A model generated the notes under the pieces. The model ran no database searches. It was not told the origin of the DNA and worked only from the letters and a program-made list of their open reading frames with translations. Position numbers and translations under genes: made by a program. A DNA stretch of 54,143 bases from an uncultured Oscillospiraceae bacterium (lineage in GTDB: Bacteria; Bacillota; Clostridia; Oscillospirales; Ruminococcaceae), in assembly GCA_934466475.1 (NCBI GenBank), contig CAKSLI010000013.1, positions 1 through 54,143 of the forward strand, in the 5' to 3' direction. The first letter of the stretch is position 1. Each line of letters starts with the position of its first letter. Below are positions 45,240-54,020 of the stretch, in pieces.

Positions 45240-45281
45240 TACAATAAATGCTCCGTTTTTGGAACAGTTATGGCTTTCCGC

Positions 45282-45310
45282 TTGACTTTCTGCGGGGTAT
45301 ATGCTATAAT
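45282..45310 (+). promoter_or_regulatory. Promoter of the DIP1984-family gene
   Basis: TTGACT (45282-45287), 17-base spacer, TATAAT (45305-45310). Confidence 0.9.
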
Positions 45311-45343
45311 ATTCCCACCAAATAATAGCAGGAGGGACACATA

Positions 45344-45796
45344 ATGAAACTTGCTTCCGCATTATCCGAGCGCGCGGACATACAGCGCAGGCTGTCGGAG
45401 CTCTCTGAGAGGCTTGCGAACAACGCGAAGGTTCAGGAGGGCGACGTTCCCGCAGAGAACCCGAAGGAGCTCCTCGCGGAGACGGACGGGCTGATAGACC
45501 GCCTGGAAACGCTTATCTGCCGCATAAACATGACCAACAGCAGGGTGGAATCCGACGGGGTCTCCATGACCATGATGATAGCAAGGCGCGACTGCCTGAA
45601 GAAGCGCATAGCAATGCTGCGCGGGTTCCTGGACTGCGCCAGCAGCAAGGTGGAGCGCTACTCCCGCGCGGAGATAGCCGTGCACAGCACGGTTGACGTA
45701 AAGGAGCTCCAGAAGCAGGTTGACGGGCTCTCCAGGGAACTGCGCGAGCTTGACGAGAAGATACAGGAGCTCAACTGGACGACGGAGCTCCTGTGA
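45344..45796 (+). CDS. DIP1984 family protein
   Basis: 150 residues. The family pattern is clear: MKLASALSERADIQRRLSEL at the start, INMTNSRVESDG in the middle, a RRDCLKKRI helix and a C-terminal heptad-rich helix ending ELNWTTELL. Members are small helical proteins sometimes labelled septicolysin; their function is not established. No signal peptide. The ATG follows AGGAGGGACACATA. Transcribed divergently from the SWIM operon, so both may share the control region at 45189-45310. Confidence 0.88.
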   Translation: MKLASALSERADIQRRLSELSERLANNAKVQEGDVPAENPKELLAETDGLIDRLETLICRINMTNSRVESDGVSMTMMIARRDCLKKRIAMLRGFLDCASSKVERYSRAEIAVHSTVDVKELQKQVDGLSRELRELDEKIQELNWTTELL

Positions 45797-45999
45797 CAAG
45801 CAGGTAGTCCGGCGGCGGTGGACGAGATCTCAGCGGTTGAGAATGAGCCGCAGCTTGTATGGGTATGTCCGGGCGCATACCTGACTTAAACAGTGTATGC
45901 CCAGCAATGTTACAAACGCACTGTCACACCGCATTTTTACTACCATATCGTCAGGCTGCCGGACGAGGGTGGGAACGGGGAGTTTATCGCGAATAATAA
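45797..45999 (+). other. Gap with a weak coding-like remnant and a hairpin
   Basis: One frame reads VDEISAVENEPQLVWVCPGA then a stop at about 45888 and continues with HFYYHIVRLPDEGGNGEFI, which could be a decayed gene, but no family is recognised. A stem GGGCGCATAC / GTATGCCC surrounds the in-frame stop. I cannot support a functional gene here. Confidence 0.25.
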
Positions 46000-46273
46000 G
46001 AAACGCTGCGATTTCTCGCAGCGTTTGAAACCGTCGAAAAAGTACCAACGGCATCAAAGTTTTAAAGAAACTGTGGGGGAAAACTCTTGTTTTCCCCCAC
46101 ACCCCTTTAGCGCTTTTGGAGCGTAAAACCGCACTCCGTGCGGAGTGGCGGGGGCTTTGCCCCCACACCCCCACTACCTTTTGCACGGCAAAAGGTAGCG
46201 AAAAACGATAGCGCTACGCGCAAATTTTATAGATTTTCAACAAGCTGAAACGCTGCGATTTCTCGCAGCGTTT
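46000..46273. repeat. Palindromic MITE-like element (GTCGAAAAA family) flanked by a 27-bp duplicated hairpin
   Basis: The element proper is 46027-46246. It is bounded by two identical 27-base copies of a terminator-like hairpin (arms AAACGCTGCGA / TCGCAGCGTTT) at 46000-46026 and 46247-46273. The interior is about 95 percent identical to 51250-51472 and contains several strong hairpins (GGGGGAAAAC / GTTTTCCCCC; CTACCTTTTGC / GCAAAAGGTAG). The proximal hairpin ends glgD; the distal copy keeps the T-rich tail of the original terminator. Confidence 0.85.
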
Positions 46274-46290
46274 CTTGTTATGTAACAAAA

Positions 46291-47415
46291 TTAAACGGTA
46301 GCTCCCTTGGTGATGAAAACTGGGTAATCGCTGGAGCCGGTAATTGTGCGGTTCTTGGTGAGCGTAACGTCCTTGTCCGTTATGCCGTTGATAAGAGCCG
46401 CCTTTTCCTCGATAACCGTGCCCTGGAGCACGATGCTGTTCTTGATGACGGCGCCCTTGCCTACCTTTACGCCGCGGAACAGAACGGAGTTCTCAACGGT
46501 GCCCTCGATGATGCAGCCGTCAGCGATGAGGGAATCCTTGACGTTAGCGTCAATGCCGTACTTTGCAGGAGCAACGTCCCTTACCTTGGTGTAGATGGGC
46601 TTGCTCATGGAGAATACCTTGTGGCATACGTCGCGGTTCATCATGTCCTTGTTTGCCTTGTAGAAGGTCTTCATGCTGTCGATTATCTCGAAGTAGCCGT
46701 CATACTTGTAGCCGTATACCTTGAAGTCGTGCAGCTTGTGCTGGAGGATATCCGTCTCGAAGCTGTACAGGCTGCGGCACTCGGACTCGCGGATTATGTT
46801 CTCGAGGAACTCGCGCTTTGTTACGTAGATGTTCAGCGCGGGCTTTACCTCGCCGCTGATAGAGGGTCTGGTCAGCACGTCGTATACGACATCGTTCTCG
46901 TCAACGCCGAGCACGGTGAATCTGGAGGTGCGGTCAGCGTCATAAACGCCGGTTCCGTAAACGCAGGTGATGTCCGCGCCTTTCTTCTCGTGGAACTCGA
47001 TTATCGGCTTGAAGTCGATGTTTGCAACAACGTTGCTGTCGGACATGATAACGTACTCCGCGCCGGACTCGTGAATGAATTCAGCCGCGCCTGCGAGAGC
47101 CTCGAGGCGTCCTCTGTAAACGCCGTTGTCGCTTCTGCCGTAGGGCGGGAGAATGTGCAGACCGCCGGTCTTTCTTGCGAGGTCCCACTCGCTGCCCATT
47201 CCGAGGTGATCCATGAGTGAGTAGTACTTAGCCTGAGTGATTATGCCCACCTGTGTTATTCCGGAATTAACCATGCTGGAGAGCGGGAAATCCACAAGGC
47301 GGTATCTTGCGCCGAAAGGAACGCTCGCCATAGCTCTTGCCTTGGTCAGCTCAGGGAGGTTCTCTTCGTGCATATTAGCAAAAATAAGTCCTAAAACATT
47401 ACCCATACTTGCCAT
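46291..47415 (-). CDS. glgD: Glucose-1-phosphate adenylyltransferase subunit GlgD
   Basis: 374 residues, the size of Firmicutes GlgD. It has the nucleotidyltransferase fold with degenerate N-terminal motif (LGLIFANMHEENLPELT in place of the Gly-rich AGGxGxRL loop), RYRLVDFPLSSMVNSGI, MSDSNVVANIDF, and a C-terminal left-handed beta-helix (VENSVLFRGVKVGKGAVIKN). GlgD is mostly non-catalytic and tunes GlgC in Firmicutes. It follows glgC with a 98-base gap and ends the glycogen operon. Confidence 0.95.
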   Translation of the reverse strand: MASMGNVLGLIFANMHEENLPELTKARAMASVPFGARYRLVDFPLSSMVNSGITQVGIITQAKYYSLMDHLGMGSEWDLARKTGGLHILPPYGRSDNGVYRGRLEALAGAAEFIHESGAEYVIMSDSNVVANIDFKPIIEFHEKKGADITCVYGTGVYDADRTSRFTVLGVDENDVVYDVLTRPSISGEVKPALNIYVTKREFLENIIRESECRSLYSFETDILQHKLHDFKVYGYKYDGYFEIIDSMKTFYKANKDMMNRDVCHKVFSMSKPIYTKVRDVAPAKYGIDANVKDSLIADGCIIEGTVENSVLFRGVKVGKGAVIKNSIVLQGTVIEEKAALINGITDKDVTLTKNRTITGSSDYPVFITKGATV

Positions 47416-47513
47416 ATCAACATATTTCCTTTCATTTATAGAAAAACCTTATCCAGCCTGCGCAGCTGGTATGTTCGTTGGAAAAATCCTTTCAGGAATT
47501 TTCACGACGGGTT

Positions 47514-48719
47514 TTATATATCTTTGGAGATCATAGCCTTGGGAGGTGCCACAGCCTTGTCGGAAACATTCACGTTGTGACCGATTACTGCAACGCCCCA
47601 CTGCGACTTGTCCTCGATAAGCTCAGGACGTTCTCCGATATGTGCGCCCTCGCCGATGACGCAGTTCTCGCCGACAATGGAGTACTCGATGACCGCGCCC
47701 TTCTTGATGACGGTGTTCGGCATGATGATACTGTCGCGGACGATAGCGCCCTCTTCAATGATAACTCCTGCGAACAGCACGGCGAAGTCCACCATACCGT
47801 AGATCTCGCAGCCCTCCGCCACCATGGAGTTCTGAATCTGGCTGTTGGGACCTGCGTAGTGCGGAGGCATTACGGGGTTCCTGGAGTATATCTTCCAGCT
47901 GTCGTCAAGCAGGTCGAGCGGCACCTTGGGGTCGAGCACGTCCATGTTTGCTTCCCACAGGGAGTCGATCGTTCCGACGTCCTTCCAGTAGCCGTCAAAG
48001 TGGTAAGCAACCATCTTCTCCTTGTTTTCGAGCATTGCGGGGATGATGTTCTTACCGAAGTCCTTGGTAGCGCCCTCGTCGTTCTCGTTGTCGATGAGGT
48101 ACTTGCGGAGCTTTGACCATGTGAATACATAGATACCCATGGAAGCCAGGTTGGACTTGGGCTCCTTGGGCTTCTCTGCGAACTCGTAGATAGTTCCGTC
48201 AGGGTTAGCGCTCATTATGCCGAAGCGGGGAGCCTCCTCCCACGGAACCTCGAGGACAGCGATAGTCGCGTCAGCCTCGTGCTGCTTGTGGAAGTCCACC
48301 ATCTTGGAGTAGTCCATCTTGTAGATATGGTCGCCGGACAGGATAACCACATACTCAGGGTCGTAGCGGTCGATGAAGCCGATGTTCTGATAGATAGCGT
48401 TAGCCGTGCCGGAGTACCACGCCTTGCCTGCCGCAGTCTCGTAAGGGGGCAGTACGTGAACGCCGCCGTGTGCGCGGTCAAGACCCCACGGCTGACCGTT
48501 GCCTATGTACTCGTTGAGCACGAGCGGCTGATACTGTGTGAGCACGCCCACCGTGTCTATACCCGAATTAACGCAGTTGGAGAGCGGGAAGTCGATTATC
48601 CTGTACTTACCTCCGTAGGGAACTGCGGGTTTTGCCATATCCTGAGTCAGTGCGTAAAGACGGCTGCCCTGTCCGCCCGCAAGCAGCATGGCAACGCACT
48701 CTTTCTTAATGTGATTCAT
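47514..48719 (-). CDS. glgC: Glucose-1-phosphate adenylyltransferase GlgC
   Basis: 401 residues. The catalytic subunit signatures are intact: [69 protein letters not shown], and the C-terminal beta-helix. It makes ADP-glucose from glucose-1-phosphate and ATP, the committed step of glycogen synthesis. Its ATG overlaps the glgB stop by four bases, so it is coupled to glgB. Confidence 0.97.
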   Translation of the reverse strand: MNHIKKECVAMLLAGGQGSRLYALTQDMAKPAVPYGGKYRIIDFPLSNCVNSGIDTVGVLTQYQPLVLNEYIGNGQPWGLDRAHGGVHVLPPYETAAGKAWYSGTANAIYQNIGFIDRYDPEYVVILSGDHIYKMDYSKMVDFHKQHEADATIAVLEVPWEEAPRFGIMSANPDGTIYEFAEKPKEPKSNLASMGIYVFTWSKLRKYLIDNENDEGATKDFGKNIIPAMLENKEKMVAYHFDGYWKDVGTIDSLWEANMDVLDPKVPLDLLDDSWKIYSRNPVMPPHYAGPNSQIQNSMVAEGCEIYGMVDFAVLFAGVIIEEGAIVRDSIIMPNTVIKKGAVIEYSIVGENCVIGEGAHIGERPELIEDKSQWGVAVIGHNVNVSDKAVAPPKAMISKDI

Positions 48720-50950
48720 ATATTTCCTCCTGTCCCGACCTTGTGAGCCGTGATTTCCTTAGATTTATCGCCGTTTCCGGCGGATTTGGCTTCTGTTTTC
48801 ACCGGAGCTTCTGCTTCTGCCGTCAGCTTTTCCGGTGCTTCTGCCTCTGCTTCCGGTTTTTCCGGGATCTCCTGCTTTTCCGCGGCATTACTGACGCCGC
48901 TGATAACAGGCTTTTTTGGAGCCCCTGCGGGTCTCTCAGCCCTGGGCGCGGCGGTCTCCGTAACGTCCGTAGCCTCCGGCATCTCCGCGGGCTTTTCCGT
49001 TTCAGCGGGCTGAAGCGGCTCGGAAACAGCTTCCTCCGGGAGCTGGCTTGGCGGCGTCCGCTTGTTCTTTATGCTGAAGAACAGGGCGGCCATGGGCGGC
49101 AGGTCGATAGATATCCTGAACTGCTCGCCGTGCATAGGCTCTTCCTTTGCGGTGACTGTTCCGTTGGTGACACCGGTGCCGCCGTATTTCACGTCGTCGG
49201 AATTGAACACCTCTTCATAGTCGGCGTAGTAGGGAACGCCTATCTCGTATATCTCATGCCTTACCGGCTGGAAGTTGCACACGCATATAAGCTCGTCCTT
49301 ATTGCGGGCTATGCGGCGGAAAGCTATTACGGAGTTGGCGTTGTCCTCGCTGGAGATCCAGTGGAAGCCCTCCCAGCTCGTGTCGCATTCCCACAGGGGA
49401 GCGTTGTCGGTGTAGAACTTGTTGAGATCCTTTACATATTCGTGGAGCTTTCTGTGCGGCTCGAACTCGAGAACCTCCCAGTCGAGCTGGGTTTGGAAGT
49501 TCCACTCCTTGTACTGGGCAAATTCCTGCCCCATGAACATCAGCTTCTTGCCGGGGTGAGCGGTCATGTAGCCGAGGAATGTGCGCATCGAGTTGAAGCG
49601 GAATTCCCTCGGGCCGCCCATTTTATCCAGCATGGAGCACTTCCCGTATACCACCTCGTCGTGCGATATCGGTAGGATGTAGTTCTCAGAGAACGCATAG
49701 TAGAACGAGAACGTAACGAGATTGTGGTTATACGGGCGCGAAAGCGGATCCATGGACATGTAGCGGAGCATATCGTTCATCCAGCCCATGTTCCACTTGA
49801 AGTTGAAGCCAAGGCCTCCGATGTCCGCGGGCTTTGTTACCATAGGCCATGCGGTGGATTCCTCGGCGATCATCATTATGTTGGGGTGCTCGCGGAAGAG
49901 CGCGGCGTTGAGCTTCTGGAGGAACGCCACAGCCTCGAGGTTCTCATGGCCTCCGTAGGCGTTGGGGCGCCACTCGCCGTCCTTGCGGTCGTAGTCGAGG
50001 TAGAGCATGGAAGCGACAGCGTCCACGCGCAGACCGTCTATGTGGTATTTTTCAATCCAGTAGTTCGCGTTGGAAACGAGGAAGCTCTGCACCTCGGGCT
50101 TGCCCCAGTCGAAGATGTGGGTGCCCCAGTTCTTGTGCTCGCGCTTCAGCGGGTCGGAGTACTCATAGCAGCTGGTGCCGTCGAACTCGTACAGACCTGC
50201 GGCGTCCTTGGGGAAGTGGGCGGGTACCCAGTCCACGATGACGCCTATCCCGGCGGCGTGGCAGCTGTCCACGAACTTCATGAAGTCGTGCGGAGTGCCG
50301 AAGCGGGAGGTGGGCGCGAAGTAGCCTATCTGCTGGTAGCCCCAGCTTCCGTCGTAGGGATACTCGCCTATCGGCATGAGCTCGATATGGGTGTAGCCCA
50401 TTTCCTTTACGTAGGGAATGAGCTTTTCGGCAAGCTGGCGGTAGCTCAGGAAGTTCTCGCCGTCCTTGCGCCAGGAGCCCGCGTTCACCTCATATATATT
50501 CGCGGCGCTGTCGTAGATATTCTTTGCGTGGAGCTCTTCTATGTACTTCTGGTCAGTCCAGTGGAAGTCATCCAGCTCGTAGAATTTCGAGGCGGTGTTC
50601 GGGCGGAGCTCCATGTGATAGCCGTAAGGGTCGGCCTTGAGCTTGATAAGACCGTCCGGGCTTTCAATGCTGTACTTGTAGTTGTCGTACTGCTTTATTC
50701 CGGGGACGAAAAGCTCCCAGATACCGCCGTCGCTTATCTTGTTCATCGGGTGACGGCCCCTGTCCCAGTGGTTGAAGTCGCCGACAACGCTGACTGTGCG
50801 CGCGTTCGGAGCCCACACTCTGAACACTGCGCCGGACTTGCCGTCCTGCGTATCGCGGTGGGAGCCGAAGAACTCGTACGCGTGGGAATTCTCGCCCTGG
50901 TGGAAAAGATACAGCGGAACCGTGTACTTTTCCGGCACGATTATAGCCAT
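48716..50950 (-). CDS. glgB: 1,4-alpha-glucan branching enzyme with a long low-complexity tail
   Basis: 744 residues against about 630-650 for typical GlgB. Residues 1-635 hold the CBM48 domain ([19 protein letters not shown]) and the GH13 barrel with catalytic motifs [11 protein letters not shown] (Asp nucleophile), [10 protein letters not shown] (Glu) and [10 protein letters not shown]. It makes alpha-1,6 branches in glycogen. The last 105 residues are Pro/Glu/Ala/Lys-rich and repetitive ([19 protein letters not shown]) and probably disordered. First gene of the glgB-glgC-glgD operon. Ribosome site CAAGGAGGTCTTGAATAA. Confidence 0.96.
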   Translation of the reverse strand: MAIIVPEKYTVPLYLFHQGENSHAYEFFGSHRDTQDGKSGAVFRVWAPNARTVSVVGDFNHWDRGRHPMNKISDGGIWELFVPGIKQYDNYKYSIESPDGLIKLKADPYGYHMELRPNTASKFYELDDFHWTDQKYIEELHAKNIYDSAANIYEVNAGSWRKDGENFLSYRQLAEKLIPYVKEMGYTHIELMPIGEYPYDGSWGYQQIGYFAPTSRFGTPHDFMKFVDSCHAAGIGVIVDWVPAHFPKDAAGLYEFDGTSCYEYSDPLKREHKNWGTHIFDWGKPEVQSFLVSNANYWIEKYHIDGLRVDAVASMLYLDYDRKDGEWRPNAYGGHENLEAVAFLQKLNAALFREHPNIMMIAEESTAWPMVTKPADIGGLGFNFKWNMGWMNDMLRYMSMDPLSRPYNHNLVTFSFYYAFSENYILPISHDEVVYGKCSMLDKMGGPREFRFNSMRTFLGYMTAHPGKKLMFMGQEFAQYKEWNFQTQLDWEVLEFEPHRKLHEYVKDLNKFYTDNAPLWECDTSWEGFHWISSEDNANSVIAFRRIARNKDELICVCNFQPVRHEIYEIGVPYYADYEEVFNSDDVKYGGTGVTNGTVTAKEEPMHGEQFRISIDLPPMAALFFSIKNKRTPPSQLPEEAVSEPLQPAETEKPAEMPEATDVTETAAPRAERPAGAPKKPVISGVSNAAEKQEIPEKPEAEAEAPEKLTAEAEAPVKTEAKSAGNGDKSKEITAHKVGTGGNI

Positions 50951-51028
50951 TTATTCAAGACCTCCTTGTCTGATTCCTCTTTAAAAGTATACAAAAATGC
51001 CTGCAAGGGCATTCTGTTCCTTGTACTT

Positions 51029-51057
51029 ATTGTACCACAACGTCTATTTTTTTTCAA
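51029..51057 (-). promoter_or_regulatory. Promoter of the glgBCD operon
   Basis: Minus strand: TTGAAA (51052-51057), 17-base spacer, TACAAT (51029-51034). Confidence 0.85.
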
Positions 51058-51249
51058 TAGTTTTGTGGAGTTTTCATGTTTTTAGCTATTTTTAGGCGGG
51101 TTAATTTGTGCACAATTTATATTACTTTTCAACTTTATGTAAACGATGAAACACAGGCGTGTAAAGAAAGGGGAAAATACCGAAATGCGGGACAAAAAAT
51201 TCGGAATTCAGCTTGTCGAAAAAAACATATTTGCCCGCGAAGCGGGCAT

Positions 51250-51472
51250 GAGACTGTCGAAAAAGTACCAACGGCATTAAAGTTTTAAAGAAACTGTGGG
51301 GGAAAACTCTTGTTTTCCCCCACACCCCTTTAGCGCTTTTTGGGGCGTAAAGCCGCACTCCGTGCGGAGTGGCGGGGGCTTTGCCCCCACACCCCCACTA
51401 CCTTTTGCACGGCAAAAGGTAGCGAAAAACGATAGCGCTACGCGCAAATTTTATAGTTTTTCGACAAGCTGG
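51250..51472. repeat. Inner palindromic MITE-like element, near-identical to 46027-46246
   Basis: Left end GACTGTCGAAAAAGTACC and right end AGTTTTTCGACAAGCT are inverted; the interior matches the 46 kb copy base for base apart from roughly ten differences. It carries at least four stable stems, so a transcript through it would be highly structured. Confidence 0.85.
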
Positions 51473-51500
51473 TGCCCGCGAAGCGGGCATTTGAGATCCA

Positions 51501-51531
51501 TTTTTTGACCCAGCTTTGCCGGGTCAAAAAA
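51501..51531. terminator. Bidirectional terminator-like hairpin
   Basis: TTTTTTGACCC / GGGTCAAAAAA stem, with A- and T-runs on both flanks, 130 bases downstream of spoIIE. It could stop transcription arriving from either side. Confidence 0.7.
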
Positions 51532-51663
51532 TACTTCTATCCGCACAAGTGTGCGGTTTGTCGGCATAGCCGACAAACCGTGCGCGCAGGGCGGATGTTC
51601 GGCGGAAAAGTCACTTGCGTAAGGCGAAGCCGTCGCTTTGTGACTTTTTCGACGGTCTCAAAT

Positions 51664-53913
51664 TCACCTCCCTATCTCGACCACGATTATCGTGATATCG
51701 TCCTCCCTTCCGTTTTCGGCGCTCCTGGCGGCGCGGGCTATGCGCTCCGCGAGCTCGCCGGGGGAGCCCCGGTCCTCCCTGGAGAGCTCCCTGGAGAGCC
51801 ATACATCGTCCAGCACAGCGCCGTCAGTGGTCATGACTATCATATCCCCGGCGGAAACGTGGAATTTCTGCGCAGGCACCGTCACTCTCCCCCCGGAGCC
51901 CACCGGCGGCGACGACAGGGAAGCCCGCAGCAGCTTATCCGAGCACTTTATGTAGCTCAGCGCGGCTCCCGCCTTGTATATCACGCACTCCCCGGAATTG
52001 AGGTCTATGCGGCAGATGTCCAGGGTCGCGAAGCTCTCGTCCGAGGATTTCACCATGAGCGCCGTGTTCACCGTTTCCAGCGCCGCGCTGAGGGATATCC
52101 CGCTCTTTATCAGCCGCGCCGCCATGCTGCACGCCAGGGTGGAGTCTATCCGCGCGCGGCTGCCGCTGCCCATTCCGTCCGAGAGGATAACGTACAGCGC
52201 CCCCGAGGGGTCGGTGAAGCTGTCGAAGCAGTCGCCGCAGACGCGGTTCTTGCCCCGGTTGAGCTGGAACGCCCCGGTCTGCGCGGACATCAGCGCCCGC
52301 TCCGAAGCGGTCACGCGGACGCGCCCGCTTCCGCTTATCTCCGGGAGGTCGAGCTCCCGTCCGAGGGCGCGTATCAGCAGTTCCCCGAGGTAATCCCGGT
52401 CAACGGTGAGCTCTCCGGTGCCGTATGCCTCCAGCCGGAGCCTGCCTCCCCGGGTGAAGCTGACGAACGCCGCCGGTCTGCTGAGCCCGCATTCCGCGAG
52501 GACCTTTTCGGCGCGGCGCTCCGCGGTGCGGCTTCCGGGGCGGAGCTTCCCGGCGGCTCCGCCCATGTCGGAGAGTATCTCAGACACCGTTGACAGCTGG
52601 GAAGCGTAGATACGGCGCAGCTCCCGGATATGCTGCTGACCTCCCGAAGCGGAGAGATACTGCTCGTAGGCGCGGCGCACTCCGGAGACCACGGCGGGGC
52701 GGTTTATGCACTCGGCGGCGGCAGGCGGCGACATGGACTGTTCCGAGAGCTCCCCGCCGCAGCGCAGCTGCTTCACCAGGCGGTTGAATTCCGCGTGGAA
52801 AAGCTCGTATTTCTGCCCCCAGCAGACCATATTATTCGGGCAGTTCCGGCAGCATTTGTCGGCGGCTTTGTCCGCGACCTCCGGCAGGCTGACGGAATAG
52901 CGGCGCTCCAGCGTGTCGGCGGCGGCCTCCAGCCCGGAGTTCACGCCGGAAACGGCTCCCGCCGCAAAGCACAGGCGCTCGCGCAGTATCTGCCCGGCGG
53001 AGCCCTCCTGCTCGTCAGATTCCCGCGGAATGAGCCGGTCGAGCGGGATAAGCGCGTAGGCGGCTCCCGCGGCGGCAAGTTCGGCGAAGATACGCCAGGA
53101 ACCCTCGATTATCCCTCCCGCGAGGATAAGGGCGCACCCGAAGAACAGGAAGCCCACCGCGCGGGTCACCTTTCCGAATCTGCCCAGGCAGACGCTCAGG
53201 AGCGCCGCGGCGCAGACCGCCCCGGCTCCTGCCATGTCAGTCCCGCCGGAAACGCACAGCCCGAACACGGCGGGAATGCCGAGGACGGCTCCGCCTGCCG
53301 CGCCCATGCGGTCGGTCGCGGCGAGTATCAGGAATCCAGCGAGCATTCTGCCGATGTTGCAGGCGGGGTAGTCCAGCCTTCCGAGGGTCATGAACACCAC
53401 TGCCGCCGCAGCCGCCGCAATGGCGCAGTCGCCGCTGTCCGCCGGGTCGAAGCCCCGCACGGAGATCCTCTCATACAGAAGCAATACGCATACCGCGAAA
53501 ACCCCGGCGGTCACTGCCGAAATCAGTCCCATTAACAGCTCCGAGGGCTGGCGGTACTCCGCGCAGGCAGGGAAGAACGCCGCTGCCGCCGCCAGTATTC
53601 CCTGGATAACGCACCGCGCCCACAATCGCCGCACCCTTGGAATGAACCTCCCGGCGAGGACTATCGCCAGGCTCCCCACTCCGGTGAAGCACCCGGGTAT
53701 TCCGTGCAGGAGAGCCCCGGCTATTCCTCCCGCGTATATCCATATTCCGCCGCCTGCCGGTATTCCCGCCGCCAGCGCCGAGGAGCCCGCAGCGCCCGTC
53801 CCGGCGCCAAGCTCCATGAGGAGCCCCCCGGCAGCCCACATCGCACCGGCGGCAAACCCCGCCGTCTTTTCACTGGCCGCCCTCTGCCGGAGGGCGACCG
53901 CTTTCTCAGCCAT
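51664..53913 (-). CDS. spoIIE: Stage II sporulation protein E (PP2C phosphatase)
   Basis: 749 residues. The N-terminal 300 residues hold about ten hydrophobic helices; a cytoplasmic regulatory region follows with a Cys cluster (DKCCRNCPNNMVCWGQK, about 348-364); the last 220 residues are a PP2C/SpoIIE phosphatase with the metal-binding motifs LSDGMGSG, MTTDGAVLDD and a terminal DDITIIVVE. SpoIIE dephosphorylates SpoIIAA to activate sigma-F in the forespore and binds FtsZ at the polar septum. B. subtilis SpoIIE is about 830 residues, so this is a compact version. The ATG follows GGGGAGGTATAAAAT. Confidence 0.95.
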   Translation of the reverse strand: MAEKAVALRQRAASEKTAGFAAGAMWAAGGLLMELGAGTGAAGSSALAAGIPAGGGIWIYAGGIAGALLHGIPGCFTGVGSLAIVLAGRFIPRVRRLWARCVIQGILAAAAAFFPACAEYRQPSELLMGLISAVTAGVFAVCVLLLYERISVRGFDPADSGDCAIAAAAAAVVFMTLGRLDYPACNIGRMLAGFLILAATDRMGAAGGAVLGIPAVFGLCVSGGTDMAGAGAVCAAALLSVCLGRFGKVTRAVGFLFFGCALILAGGIIEGSWRIFAELAAAGAAYALIPLDRLIPRESDEQEGSAGQILRERLCFAAGAVSGVNSGLEAAADTLERRYSVSLPEVADKAADKCCRNCPNNMVCWGQKYELFHAEFNRLVKQLRCGGELSEQSMSPPAAAECINRPAVVSGVRRAYEQYLSASGGQQHIRELRRIYASQLSTVSEILSDMGGAAGKLRPGSRTAERRAEKVLAECGLSRPAAFVSFTRGGRLRLEAYGTGELTVDRDYLGELLIRALGRELDLPEISGSGRVRVTASERALMSAQTGAFQLNRGKNRVCGDCFDSFTDPSGALYVILSDGMGSGSRARIDSTLACSMAARLIKSGISLSAALETVNTALMVKSSDESFATLDICRIDLNSGECVIYKAGAALSYIKCSDKLLRASLSSPPVGSGGRVTVPAQKFHVSAGDMIVMTTDGAVLDDVWLSRELSREDRGSPGELAERIARAARSAENGREDDITIIVVEIGR

Positions 53914-54020
53914 ATTTTATACCTCCCCAGTTGTTGACTATCCACAGACCGCAGGTGGCGCCGTCCACTTTTCCATGAGCCCACGGAGGTAATGGGCGGT
54001 TCTGCCGCTTACTGTCTGAT
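53914..54020. other. Region upstream of spoIIE
   Basis: Between the spoIIE start and the edge element. It holds the spoIIE ribosome site but no promoter I can support and no gene. Confidence 0.4.

Larger units (their letters stand above)
51208..51660. repeat. Composite of nested palindromic elements downstream of spoIIE
   Basis: AGCTTGTCGAAAAA at 51210 and TTTTTCGACGGTCTC ending near 51659 are outward ends of the same family, suggesting an outer element. Inside it, a second element (51250-51472) is flanked by an 18-base hairpin, TGCCCGCGAAGCGGGCAT, at 51232-51249 and again at 51473-51490. Further hairpins follow at 51545-51584 (GGTTTGTCGGC / GCCGACAAACC) and 51606-51648 (AAAAGTCAC / GTGACTTTT). 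No gene is supported. Confidence 0.75.

Noticed and set aside
46000..46273. CRISPR array, because of repeated hairpins
   Set aside because: There are only two copies of the hairpin, separated by a 220-base element that recurs elsewhere; no spacers or cas genes.
51122..51508. Small ORFs in the palindromic element (both strands)
   Set aside because: The reading frames cross the hairpins, recur in the 46 kb copy with no ribosome site, and look like translated repeat DNA.
51472..52593. 373-codon plus-strand ORF overlapping spoIIE
   Set aside because: Runs through repeat hairpins and then antisense to SpoIIE; composition is Arg/Pro-rich shadow sequence.
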